NCBI GenBank assembly: GCA_025526915.1
Contig: JAHLKH010000212.1
Location: 1 to 41,021, forward strand
Source of the DNA: Entophlyctis helioformis
Lineage: Eukaryota; Chytridiomycota; Chytridiomycetes; Chytridiales; Chytriomycetaceae
Length of the DNA stretch: 41,021 nt
Direction of reading: 5' to 3'
Program-made: the position numbers and the translations under genes
Shown here: piece by piece, positions 29,058-39,321 of the stretch
Layout: the number at the start of each line of letters is the position of its first letter
Numbering within the stretch: position 1 is the first letter of the stretch
The notes under the pieces: model-generated
What the model was told of the DNA's origin: nothing
The model's database searches: none
The model's input: the letters and a program-made list of their open reading frames with translations, nothing else

Positions 29058-30540
29058 CGCCAGCATCGTCAGCCCCGCCGCATTCCTCGCCCGATCCAGC
29101 CTGAGCAAGCGTCGATCGACGGACGGCACTCGCATGGTGCTTGGGTGGCCCAGCGAGGCCCTTGAGGATCCGCCCACGCTTCCACTTGACACCGCACGAG
29201 TTGCAGAGCGGATCGGCGCCTTCGGGACCATGCCGCCACATGGGGGTGACGTGTGTGCCGCAGTATCCGCACTGCCGCCCAGAGTGGCTGGAGCATCTTG
29301 GCGTCGGTGTCGGTGTTGCAGCCGACGATGAATGTGAGCGTCGAGATGAGGCCGATGTGGATGGACGGGGAGCGGGAGCGGGAGCAGGGAGGGCCGAGGC
29401 AGCGACCGAGTCGCCGACGGGTGCACGCGATTCGGACGGGTCGGGCGACATGGGAGCGACGACGGCGGCAGCAGCTGGCGGATCGGGAGACGAGGAGGGA
29501 AACGAGATGGAGTCGGTGTCGGAGGACGGGTGGGGCGGAGTAGGCGGGCGGCGGGCGGACGACGACGACGAAGAAGAAGATGCAGACGACGACGATGGCT
29601 TGGATGCGGTCGTGTTGTGGGCGGTCTTTGCAGTCTTGGATCGGCGCGTGGTGGTTGCAGACGGCGGGTTGGACGGCGAAGAGGACGACGACGAGGATGC
29701 CGGTAAGGAGAGGGGCGGCGATACGGGCGATGCTGGCGCTGTGTGCAGGCTGTTGCGGCGACGCTTTCTGGACGGGAGCGGTGCCGATGACGATGGCGAT
29801 GTTGATGTTGATGATGATGTTGATGATTGTGGTTGTGGTTGTGGTGGTCGTGTGGGGCTGGCGTCGGAGTCCAGATGATCGGGCTGGGCAGCGGCCAGCG
29901 ACTGTTGGTGCGATGGGGTTGGCGTTGCAGGCGTGGCCGACGTTGAAGACGCTGCAGGTGCTGTGGGTGTGGTCGGCGTGGTGGTTGCCAAGGGCAACGG
30001 CAGCGCAGGCGAAGAGCGGTCTCTGGCGCTGGCAGCATGGCGGGCCGAGCGACGACGGACGCTGCTGGTCGTGCTGCTGGTGGTGCTGCTGATTCTCGAG
30101 GATTGACCCGCTGGCAGCAAAGGGCCGGCAGCGGGAGCATCGAGGGCAGGCTCTGCGAGGGCCTGATCTGTGCGCAGGGACTCGGTGTGCGATGCTGGAG
30201 CAGCGGATGCAGCGGGTGCACAGGTCGAAGCAGACGCAGGCGCAGACGCAGGCGAGCCGGGAGTTGTGGGCTGGCCCGATCCCGAAGCCGCACACGCGGG
30301 CAGAGCCATCGCAGCCCGGAAGGCCGTGGAAGACGGCAGGCCGCTGGCGGGCAACGGCGATGAGGAAGCCGATGCCGATGTGCTGCACGTCGATGTGCAC
30401 GTCGATGGGTCTGCGACTGCGACTGCGACGGGGACCAATGCGGGGACCAATGCGGGGACCAATGCGGGGGCCAAAGCGGGCACGCGGGGATGAATGGCGG
30501 CGGTGTCTGGCGCAGCGGTCTCTGGGGCAGCCGCAGGCAT
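27463..30540 (-). CDS. GATA-type zinc-finger transcription factor
   Basis: Two exons, 30540-28401 and 28295-27463, are joined in phase 1 (GTAAGT donor, TTTGCAG acceptor), giving 990 residues. A single zinc finger begins near residue 424: CGYCG, TPMWRHGPEG, then CNSCGVKWKRGRIL, spacing C-x2-C-x18-C-x2-C. It belongs to the fungal GATA group with an 18-residue loop and CNSCG second knuckle, predicting binding to GATA-like DNA. The finger is followed by basic residues. About 400 residues of Ser/Pro/Thr/Ala-rich sequence precede it; a Gln run, Lys/Ala-rich segments and Gly/Leu repeats follow. The second exon is acidic (Asp/Gly/Met repeats such as MGVGIDMDLGMD) and ends in a more conserved-looking region (RTQYLADHISTVPLPRLAEV), a possible activation or interaction domain. 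The start at 30540 is the first in-frame ATG (MPAAAPETAAPD). The target pathway cannot be told from the sequence. Confidence 0.88.
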
Positions 30541-30803
30541 CGATGCTGATGTTGGTTGTGGTTGGAGTGGGTGTTGGAGTGGTTGTTCAAATGGGTGTGA
30601 TGCCGGCGTGCGACGTGCACCGAGTGACGTGACTTCTGACAAAAAAACAGTTGAACGCGTCACGTGACCTGCATTCAGGGACAAGGCACCACAGACACGG
30701 TGCTTGTTTATTGCAGCGTGCCCTGTGCACGCCTACGACCACAGACTGCCACACAGATCACACACAGACTACCACCACAGATCACACAGACACCAGAGGC
30801 CGC
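30541..30803. promoter_or_regulatory. GATA gene promoter / mL49 3' flank, with TCACGTGACC
   Basis: A short 263-bp interval. A TCACGTGACC element starts at 30660, a related GTGACGTGAC lies near 30624, and CACAGATCACACAGAC-type repeats lie at about 30740-30795. The palindrome TCACGTGA is the classic Cbf1-type bHLH site. It lies about 120 bp upstream of the GATA start codon. Confidence 0.5.
30707..30712 (-). other. AATAAA polyadenylation signal, mL49 gene
   Basis: TTTATT on the plus strand reads AATAAA on the minus strand, about 95 nt downstream of the mL49 stop codon. Confidence 0.5.
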
Positions 30804-31459
30804 TCAAAAGGCCCGCGCCGTCAGCCAGTCCTTGATGGCGCGGCGGTAGTCGCCCACAATCGACACCTTGGTGCCGGCCGCCGTCGTCGAGATGCGCGCC
30901 GGCGGGATGAACTCGCCCAGGTCCGCCACCAGCCGCTGGATGTCGCCGCGGATGCCGCGCACAAGCGTCACCTGCTGCGTGCCGCCCGCCTTGAACTCTG
31001 AGTACACGGGCAGCCAGCCCGACTGCGGGCGGCGCTCGACGCTGTACGGCAGCTGGCCTGTCGGTCAACGTCATGCCATGTCATGCTGGGTCAGTAGTGT
31101 GCTGTGCTGTGCTGTGCTCTGCCGAACCGGCCATGCCATGCCATGCCATGCAAGCAGTGCTGTGCCGATCGAACCACAACCACAACCACAACCACAACCA
31201 CAACCACAACCACAACCACAACCACGGCGCCCTCACTCTTGTGGATGGCCTCGGTCTCGCTGACCGGCACCAGCAGCGGGCTCTTTTGCACGGGCTTGGT
31301 CGGTGCGTTGGCAATGGACGTCTTGGTGCGCACGGCCGTGAGCGCCAGTGCCCGTGGCTGCCACGCTGCTGCTGCTCCTGTTGCTCCTGTTGCTGTTCTT
31401 GCTGCTGCTGTGGTGACGGCCGCCCCGGCTCTTGCCGCTGCTCTGGCCAGCATGTTCAT
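30804..31459 (-). CDS. IMG2: Mitochondrial large-subunit ribosomal protein mL49 (Img2)
   Basis: Two exons, 31459-31237 and 31057-30804, are joined in phase 1, giving 158 residues. Exon 1 is a presequence-like stretch rich in Ala, Arg and Thr without acids (MNMLARAAARAGAAVTTAAA). Exon 2 carries the Img2/mL49 domain: QLPYSVERRPQSGWLPVYSE, a strand TQQVTLVRGIRGDI, then LVADLGEF and the C-terminal VSIVGDYRRAIKDWLTARAF, matching the family's ending (V-x-G-x-...-V-x-x-W-L-x-x-x-G-F). Yeast Img2 is needed for mitochondrial genome integrity and translation. The intron (31058-31236) contains an ACCACA hexamer array. The gene is divergent from the NmrA-like gene and shares a 233-bp promoter with it. 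Confidence 0.88.
31173..31225. repeat. (ACCACA)n hexamer microsatellite in mL49 intron
   Basis: About nine near-perfect ACCACA units. They lie inside the mL49 intron, right next to its donor site (31236), so the transcript has a (TGTGGT)n tract. A CCATG(CCATG)n stretch lies nearby at about 31127-31152. Confidence 0.9.
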
Positions 31460-31692
31460 GGCCGTTGCGGTTGTTTCTGTCGAAGCTGAAGCTGAGCCTG
31501 TTGCAAGATCATGCCAATGCGACCGCCGTGTCACGTGACCTGGAGCCCATGCGACGACGTGTGACACGACGTCAGACACGACGATGCTGATCCACAAGGT
31601 TCCTGACTTGTAAGGAAATGACGCGAGTGCTGAACAGGGCACTGAGCATCAGCACCAGAGACGCACAGCACACGCAGCACGCACAGCACGCC
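31460..31692. promoter_or_regulatory. Bidirectional promoter mL49 / NmrA-like gene with TCACGTGACC
   Basis: A 233-bp divergent interval. TCACGTGACCTG at 31531-31542 repeats the element upstream of the GATA gene, including its flanking CCTG. ACGACGTGTGACACGACGTCAGACACGACG-like alternating motifs follow (31553-31583), including a GACGTC core that resembles a CRE half-palindrome. CACAGCACGCAGCACG repeats precede the NmrA start codon. Confidence 0.5.
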
Positions 31693-33989
31693 ATGGCGAC
31701 CGCCGACTGGCACCATCTCACCGTGTGTGTCGCAGACGCCGACTCGCTCATTGGTGCGTTGCCCTCGGTCTAGTCGTCGTTGGTGCATGAAAGAGTTGCA
31801 GATCTGCGTGTGTGCCAATGCGTCATGCTCTCCTCGCACACCGCGCCGTTGACCGATTGCCTGCTCACCAGCCAGTCGATCAACCATCCCACAGGCCGCG
31901 CCGTGGTGGCCGAGCTCGCCCAGGGCCGCTTACGCTCGTCGTTCAAGTCCATCACGGCCCTGTCCTGCACGTCGCCCTTGGCTGCCATGGCCCCCGGCGA
32001 GCTTCCGCCGTCCCAGCCACCATCGCCGTCCCCATACGCACACGCATACACACACGCATACACACACCCGCACTCACACGCACACGCATTCGCTCCATCG
32101 CCTTCTACCCATGACTCATTCATCGCACCAACCAGCGCACCACCGCCACTACCCCTTCCGCTGCAGCCCGACAGCTTCAGTCTCGACCCCGCGTCAACCC
32201 TCGACAACGTGCATCGCGTCGCGCTGGCCGACCACGCCGACCCACATGCGCTCGCGCATCTCCTCGCTGCCCACGACTGCGTGTGCATCGTACCATCATC
32301 CATTGCCGATCGCCTGACAACGACCTTGGCCATCATCGATGCGTGCACAGCCGCCGGCCTCAACAATGTCGTGCTCGTGTCGGCTGCGCATCCCGAATGG
32401 GTGTCTGCGTCGGCATCGCCGCGGCTGTTCGAGTTTCGCCAGATCGAGCATGCGCTCAAGGCATCGGGCATTGCTGGACACTGCATCTTGCGGTATGTTG
32501 ACGGCATCGCGTGTGTGTGTGCGTGTATGGCTCCTGTGCGTGCAGTGGGCTGCATAGACTCACATGTCCAATGCACACGACACCAGACCCACGTTCCTGC
32601 AGCAGTACTTTTCGTACTGGGTGCGCGATGTGGTGCGCAAAGGCGTGCTGGCCATGTCGATCCACAACGGCATGCTCGCTCCAGTGCACGTATCGGGTAA
32701 CCGTCTTGATGCACGCCTCCTGCTGCCCCATCCGGTCGTGCACAGACTGACGTTTGGACACAGATGTCGCCAAGACCGTCGCTGCCATGGTGGGCTCGCG
32801 CAGTGTGCACGGCCCGCACATGTGTCCGTCGTACCGCTCGACGGTGCACATGCTGTCGGGCCCGCACGCCATGACCGGCCACGACATGGCCGACGTGTTT
32901 GCGGCTGCCATTGCGAGCTCGGCGGCGTCGGCCAACACACCGGCCATCGCACCACAGACAGGCAAGCCGACGATGACGTCCACCATGACGACCATGACGG
33001 CCGGCATCACGTTTGCATCCAACTCGCGCAACGAGATGCGGCGGCTGCTGGAAAAGAGTGGCGCGCCGCCCGCCGACGTGGACCTCATTCTCGAGATGAT
33101 GGACGCCGCCCGCCGTGACGCGCCGGCCGCTCTCGCCACCCTCGCCCTCGCGTCCTCCTATGTCGACACCGCCTCATCTGTCACGGTACCCGCTGCTCTG
33201 CCCGACGATCCCATGGACAGCACGACGTCGAGCGACCATGTCGCAGCAGCAGCCTCCACCAGCCACCGACACCACGTCCGCACACACAGCCGCACACACA
33301 GCAACAACGCCAACAACAACCACAACGCGTTTGGATACCATCCGTACCGATCGGCACCGGCATCGCCGGCCCTGCCTCTCGCGGTGACGACGGCAGCAGC
33401 AGCACACAACACCGACCCGGGTGCCGTGTCCATGCAGTGGACGCTGTCGGCATCGCCCACCACGCACATGATGCTCTATCCGCCCCTGCCGTCCGCGCCG
33501 CCGTCGCCGTCGATGCACATGCCCGTGTCGGCCGAGCTGCCTGCGTTTACGCTCACGTCTGCGCCGAGCAGCAGCAGTGTCGGTGTCGGTGTTGGTGGTA
33601 GTGGTGGTAGTGGTGGTAGTGGTGGTTTCAATGGCGGTGTCGGTGGTTGTGTCGGTGGTGTGTCCAACATGCACGCGACGGCAACCGACACGATGGCGGC
33701 GGCAGCGACGGGATCGGGATCAGACGCGGCTGCGGCCGGCATCGGGTTGTGTGCGGCTGGCGCTCCGTGCACATTGACGCCCGGTGCCGTCACGCCCGTG
33801 CTTGCTCCGCAGTCACTCTACAGCGCGGGGTGTGGCAGTGGCAGTGGTGGCATGGCTGGCACGAACGCGGCTGTCGTGGCGAAATCCAGCGTGCTCGTGT
33901 CGGGTGCCGTGCGTCGGTTCACTGGCACAGAGCCGCTTGCACTCGGTGTCTATCTGCGCGAAGCGCTGTCTGCTGTCATGAGCGACTGA
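31693..33989 (+). CDS. NmrA-like Rossmann protein with long low-complexity insertion
   Basis: Four exons: 31693-31753, 31895-32492, 32587-32696 and 32764-33989, giving 664 residues. NmrA-like proteins are atypical short-chain dehydrogenases that sense NAD(P) or act as redox enzymes or regulators. Landmarks in order: beta1-alpha1 LTVCVADADSLIGRAVVAEL; a middle strand NNVVLVSAA; ILRPTFLQQYF; VHVSDVAKTVAAMV; YRSTVHMLSGPHAMTGHDMA; then NEMRRLLEKSGAPPADVDLI. The closing motif VRRFTGTEPLALGVYLREAL, expected soon after that helix, is delayed by about 240 residues of Thr/Ala/Ser/Gly/His-rich sequence. In the dinucleotide loop only the last Gly of GxxGxxG is kept, so cofactor binding is doubtful. A further insertion in the N-terminal half contains Tyr/His/Thr-Ala repeats (HAYTHAYTHPHSHAHAF). 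Confidence 0.78.
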
Positions 33990-34363
33990 TGCCTGATTGC
34001 GTATTGCCTCCTTCCCACTCCCTTCGCCTCTCCCCCCATCCCTCACTTGTTTGCACATGCGTCTCGCTTGCCGGGTTTGTTGTCGGTGGCTTGTCAATAC
34101 ACACCTGACTGTCTGACGCGAGGTTTGAAGGTCTGTGCACCGTCATGCTACACCAGTACAGCGTATCATTATCATCATATCATCATCATCATCGTCAGGG
34201 CAGAGCAAAGAGTAACAGACGGTCGGGCTGGAGGGATCGCTATATAGAGGAAGAGAGGCGGCGGCACAAAACAAGGACAGCAAAGAAAAAGGACAGAAAG
34301 ACAAAGAGAGACAGAGAGAGGGAGAGAGGGAGTGAGAGAGACACATCCAGCGTACGCGATGGC
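33990..34363. other. Convergent intergenic region, NmrA-like to PP2C gene
   Basis: This contains a TCATCATCATC run (about 34168-34196) and a GA-rich stretch (about 34247-34342). No gene is seen. Confidence 0.55.
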
Positions 34364-36556
34364 TCAGCGCCGAATACGCGACATGACACGGTGGTCGCCA
34401 GCCGTTTCCAGCAACGAGTCGCGCAGAGCGTATTCAACGGCGGGCAAGAACGCCACAACGACAGTCAAGTCATCGCGCCACGAGCGTGCCTCGCCCGCCG
34501 GCCGAATCGTCAGCATGCGCGACACCATGCGATCACTGGCACTGCCGCCGCGGCCGACGCCGTCCGACAGGGCCACGCGGATGGCGTGCGTGGCGGCGTT
34601 GTTGTGGTGCACGCGGTACTTTGACGGGCTGTCGAGGAAATCGCCAATGATGCGCACGAGCTGCGTGGAGGACGCTGGGGCCGGGTCGCCCGCCTTGCCG
34701 TGCATCAGGTCAAACATGCCGTCTGACGCTAGCACGATGAAGCCGTCGGCTGGCGTCAGCGCGTGGTGCCCCACGTCGGGCTTGGCCGTGATGTCTGTCA
34801 CACATTGTTGTTGTTGTGAGTAAGCGAGTGAGTAAGTGAGCGAGTGAGGGATTGTCAAACGACGCGCCAACGCCAGCCAGACAACGTACATGGCGGCGTG
34901 TAACAAAACTGTGGGATCTGCCAGCCGTGCCGCAGACGCAGGTTAGACAAGAGTGCCGTCATGCGCTGTTGCGTGTCCAGCGGCCATTTGAAGCGGGCAT
35001 CACCAAACGCTGGAAGGCCAGCCATGTCAGTATCCACTGTCCGTCAGGGCGGGACCGGCAAGCAGAGTGGCTTGCCTCGCGAAGGCATCATGTTGCCGAG
35101 AACGCGCATCGGGTGGCCGGCCGACCGACGAAAGGCGACCGTCTGCTCTTCGCCCGGATGCGCGCGCCGCAGGGCCTCGAGCTCGCTCGGCGTGTCGGGC
35201 TGGTGGTCGATTGACAGCGGTTTGGCGTGCCAGACACCGTCGTCGCCCCTGGATCCCAGGATCGCGCGACTGTCCAGCATACATCGTGTGGTTGTGTCAG
35301 TCCAACGCGCTCACGAACAGTCGGATAACACAAAAAGTGACTTGCCAGTCGCCGGCGTTTGCAACGTAGAGATCGGATCCGGTGATGTAAGCGGAGACGG
35401 CACACGAGCCAGCGAGTGCGGGCATGAGCCGGTGAGCCGCCTCCAACCGCACCGAGGCGGGCAGCGCGGCAATGTCCTTGACCGACATGTCGTCAAAGCC
35501 CTGAATGACCCGCGCGGGCAGGCTGAGCAGATCGGCATCGAGATGCACAAACGCGGACGTGAGGGCCGCGCGCACCACGGACGGCGGCAGCGGGCTATCG
35601 CTGTTACCGGCCGGCTGCAGCGATCGCGCCGTCGACAGCGCGGCGGCCATGTATTTGGGCAGACTCAAAGCGACCGTGCGAGCGCAGTGCACGTCCCAGT
35701 GACCTGCATGCGACGTTTGGTCCGTGCCCAACACGTGTGTGATCAAGATGATGGTGAGTAAGGCACCATGAGGGATCCGGCCATCTCGATGCGTGCACAG
35801 GCCAATACCAATCCACTGTCACGCACCGTCCATGACGCCCAGCAGCACGCCGTCGTCTGCCACGCAGCTGCTCGTCACTGCAGCAGCAGCCGTAGCCGTT
35901 GTCGCTGTAGCAGTCGTCGCTTTGGATGCCGGTGTTGTGGATGCTGCCGAGGACACGGCGTGGCAAAAGTGCGCGTCCTCGATCGGGTCGTTGGAGGCCA
36001 GCTCGCAGGCATCCACGCGCACCACGACAGGCTCGATCGACGGCGGCGTCACGGCAAACGACTGGCCGGCACACAGCCGCTGGGCAATGGCCGACGGCGC
36101 CATGTCGGGGATGCCCGGCGGCAGGTTGTGCTCGTGGCGCTCCATCTCGGTCTCGGTCTCGTCGTGCTCGTGCTCGTTGTTGATATCGTTGCCGTTGTGG
36201 ATGCGATTGGCAGCCGGTGCGGCCTGCGGGTGGTGCGTGTGGTGGTGCGACGGCGGCTTGTGTGCCGAGCCGCTGTGCAGCGAGTGCGGGCGTCCGAAGC
36301 CCGCCAGCTGCGCCAGCTGGTCGCTGGAGCGTGTGCGGTACGAGCGGGACGCTGGCTGGCTGGCGGGTGCACGGCTGGCCGGTGGCAGTCTGAAAGGCGT
36401 CTGGCTGCTCAGCCGCGCAATCGGCAGCCGGCATGCTGGCAGTCGCAGGGCTGCAAGTGAGCGTGTGCCTGAGCGTGCGGCAGCTGCCCTCAGCATCATC
36501 GTCGTCGTCATTGCGGTCGTGGCCGTCGTCGTCGTCGTCGTCGTCGCCGCAGGCAT
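34364..36556 (-). CDS. PP2C phosphatase, pyruvate dehydrogenase phosphatase type
   Basis: Metal-dependent Ser/Thr phosphatase. The PDP subfamily (yeast Ptc5 and relatives) dephosphorylates the E1-alpha subunit of pyruvate dehydrogenase in the mitochondrial matrix. Five exons on the minus strand: 36556-35827, 35703-35346, 35269-35076, 35009-34890 and 34794-34364, giving 610 residues. The start region has an Arg/Ala-rich presequence (MMLRAAAARSGTRSLAALRL). Subfamily landmarks: SNDPIEDAHFCHAV, GVLLGVMDGH (metal Asp 243), LPKYMAAAL, ITGSDLYVANAGDCRAILGS, MRVLGNMMPSRAFGDARFKW, LRHGWQIPQFCYTPPYITAK, GFIVLASDGMFDLM (metal Asp 492) and RDDLTVVVAFL. The DGHGG-type loop is changed to DGHWD. Introns 2 and 3 both use GC donors (GCAAGT, GCAAGC). 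Start is 36556 or the in-frame 36511. Twin CCAAT boxes lie about 65-120 bp upstream. Confidence 0.88.
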
Positions 36557-36620
36557 CGGCGGGAAGCGCGGGCAGCCACTTGCCGCACGACGTCGCCGCC
36601 CAGATCCATGGCGCGTGAGA

Positions 36621-36674
36621 GTCGGGCGCTGATTGGCTGGCAGGACTGGGCTTGAGCGTCGGGCGCTGATTGGC
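36621..36674 (-). promoter_or_regulatory. Twin CCAAT boxes in a 17-bp direct repeat
   Basis: GTCGGGCGCTGATTGGC occurs at 36621-36637 and again at 36658-36674. On the minus strand, the coding strand of the PP2C gene, it reads GCCAATCAGCGCCCGAC twice, a consensus CCAAT box about 65-120 bp before that gene's ATG. CCAAT boxes bind the HAP/NF-Y complex, which drives respiratory genes in fungi. Confidence 0.65.
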
Positions 36675-37052
36675 CCGCCACCGAGGCTCACGCGGGCAGA
36701 GCCAGCCAAGCATCGCCGTGCAGGGCCGAGCCGGCGATCGACTTGCCGACAAGCGTGAAGGGCCACAGTCTTGCAGGTTGGTGCTTGTCGCTGGACGCTG
36801 GCATCTGACATCTGGCATCTGGCCGCTACTGCTGACATCTGACGTCTGGCTGCTCGGCCGTGGCATCGCTCGCAAGCTTCGCCTCCTTGTTCGATTTGGC
36901 ACACGGCGAGCCCATCGACGACGCCTGCTGCCGGTCTCGCTCCGACTCCTGCCGCTCCAACGTGCTCTTGCCACTGCTTCCCGTCCGTCCGCTGCCCGGC
37001 ACCTGCGTGTGCGTGTATCTGTTAGTCGGGCTGTTAGTCCGTGTGCCAGTCT

Positions 37053-37116
37053 GTTACTCTGTCTGTCTGTTACTCTGTCTGTCTGTTACTCTGTCTGTCT
37101 GTTACTCTGTCTGGCT
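37053..37116. repeat. Four tandem 16-bp units
   Basis: GTTACTCTGTCTGTCT is repeated at 37053, 37069, 37085 and 37101, the last copy with one change (GGCT). It lies in the PP2C/NIPA intergenic region. Confidence 0.9.
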
Positions 37117-37341
37117 GACGCTTGACTGTCTGGCTGCCCGCCCGTCTGGCTGCCCGCCCGCCCTGCGATGGCGCAACGGGGACATGTACGACGGGCGGCC
37201 CAAACAACCCACATCATCATCACACCATCGCACAGCTTAGCATACAGCTTAGCTCAGCATAGCACCGCACACAGTTACAGCTACAACCACCACCACCACT
37301 ACAACCACCACCACCACCACCACCACCACCAGCACTAGCAG

Positions 37342-39281
37342 ATGGCAGGCGGCGGTGCCATAGCGTCCGACGCCCCGTCGTGGTACCAGCCCGTGGGCAT
37401 CTCGCTCGCCCTCATGTCGGGCTTCTTCATCGGCCTGTCGCTCATCCTGCAGAAGAAGGGCCTGCTCGAGACCAAGGAGACCTCGCTCGAGACCGGCAAC
37501 GACCGGGCCTATCTCAAGAACACCTTCTGGTGGCTGGGCATGCTCTGCAGTGCGTCTTGTCGTCTTGTCTTCTATGCGTCTATGCGTCTATGCGTCTAAT
37601 TGCCCTTTCTATGCTGCCCTGCGCCGCCCTGCGCCGTCTCTCGGATCCACGACGCACACGAAATACCGCCTGCCCGCCTGCCGCCTGCCTTCTAACAACA
37701 CACGCACGCACACACACGCACACGCACACAACCTTCTCGCCTCCCATCGCCAGTGGCCATTGGCGAGGTCTCCAACTTTGGCGCCTACGCCTTTGCCCCA
37801 ACCATCCTCGTCACGCCCCTCGGCGCCATCTCCGTCGTGGTCAGGTAAGCTCCGCCGATCGCACTGCACTGCACCCGCACCGCATCCTGACACACTGCCC
37901 CTCCCACAACCACAACGACAACCACAGCGCCATCCTGTCCGTCCTGTTCCTCAAGGAAAAGCTCAACTTCTCGGGCACGGCCGGCATCTGTCTGTGCATC
38001 ATTGGCGCAACCATCATCGTGCTGCACGGCCCAACGTCGACCGCCACAGAGACCATCCCCGCCTTCATGTCGTTTGTCATGGCTCCTGGTAACTTTCTCC
38101 GCTCGATCGCCGCCTTGCTGCCAGTCTAGCCCTGCCCCGCCGTCGTCTAACCCCTCCTGCTCGTATCTCCTTACCCCGCCGCGACAGGCTTCCTGACGTT
38201 CTCGTCCCTCTGCCTCATCTTTGTGTGCTACATGATCTTCCACATGGCGCCGCGCTACGGCCACGTCCATCCCATCGTGTACATCTCCATCACGTCCACC
38301 GTCGGCGCGTTCCTGGTCAACGCCGCCCAGGGCTTTGGCTCGTCGCTCGTCTACTCGCTGCGCTACTGGCAGACAGACAACCAGTTCATCCAGTGGCCCA
38401 TCTACCCGCTCTTCGTCTTCATCGTCATCACCGTCATCCTGCAGGTCGACTTTCTCAACCGTGCCCTCGGCCACTTTTCCACGTCCATTGTCACGCCCGT
38501 GTACTTTGTCTTTTTCTCGTCGGCCACACTCGTGACGTCGGCCGTCCTCTACCAGGGCTTCAACGTCAAGACCGTCATCGACGGCATTTCCATCGTGCTG
38601 GGCTTCTCCGTCATTGTCATTGGCGTGGCCCTGCTCTTCCAGTACAACCTCAAGCTCAACAAGATGCAGGTGCGCTTCATCGAGGACATCAACGACGCCG
38701 ACAATGACGACGAGGAGCAGCAGAGCGACCAGAACCCGCTCAAGCTCATGGCCGAGTCGTTCCCGCTGCACCCAAAGGCCAAATCGTCGCGCTCGAGTCT
38801 GCCGGACCCGTCCCATCCCGACGGCCGTCGGCTCGGCGCGGGCATGGGCAGCGGCATGGGCGGCGGCCACGGCGACCATCACGCGGGCCCGTCGTCCGGA
38901 TCCGGCGCCACGTACATTCGCCAAGAGGCCGCACCCGTAACGAGCGTCGCAACCGCTCCGCCCATGCAGGGCGATGTCGGTCTGGTGCAGCAGGTGGCTG
39001 CAGCTGCGGCGGCTGCCGCTGCCGCCGTGCCTGTGCCCATGCCCATGTCCATGCCGGTCTTGGCTGGAAATGGTCTGGACAGCTCGCCGTCTGGCGCTGG
39101 ACCGTCGACCTCTCAGCAGCAGCAGCAACTCCACGGATCTGCACAGATTCTTGTGCAGCCGCAGCCCGCGTCGTCGCAGCAGCCGTACGTTTACCAGGCG
39201 CTGCCCATGGCGTCCCAGCAGCCCTTGCCGCAATCGCCTGCCATCCAGTCGCGTCACACGCACCACCAGCACACGCACTCT

Positions 39282-39321
<40 letters not shown>

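Larger units (their letters stand above)
36557..37341. promoter_or_regulatory. Divergent intergenic region, PP2C and NIPA-like promoters
   Basis: A 785-bp interval with several small repeats: the CCAAT-containing direct repeat (36621-36674), GACATCTGGCATCTGG units (about 36803-36855), four 16-bp GTTACTCTGTCTGTCT units (37053-37116), two CTGGCTGCCCGCCCGT units (about 37129-37160) and a CCACCA run (about 37287-37330) in the 5' leader of the NIPA-like gene. No gene is seen. Confidence 0.55.

Noticed and set aside
28542..30620. 692-codon minus-strand frame offset from the GATA gene
   Set aside because: It reads Arg/Pro/His repeats in the +1 frame of the GATA coding exon, and the zinc finger exists only in the other frame.
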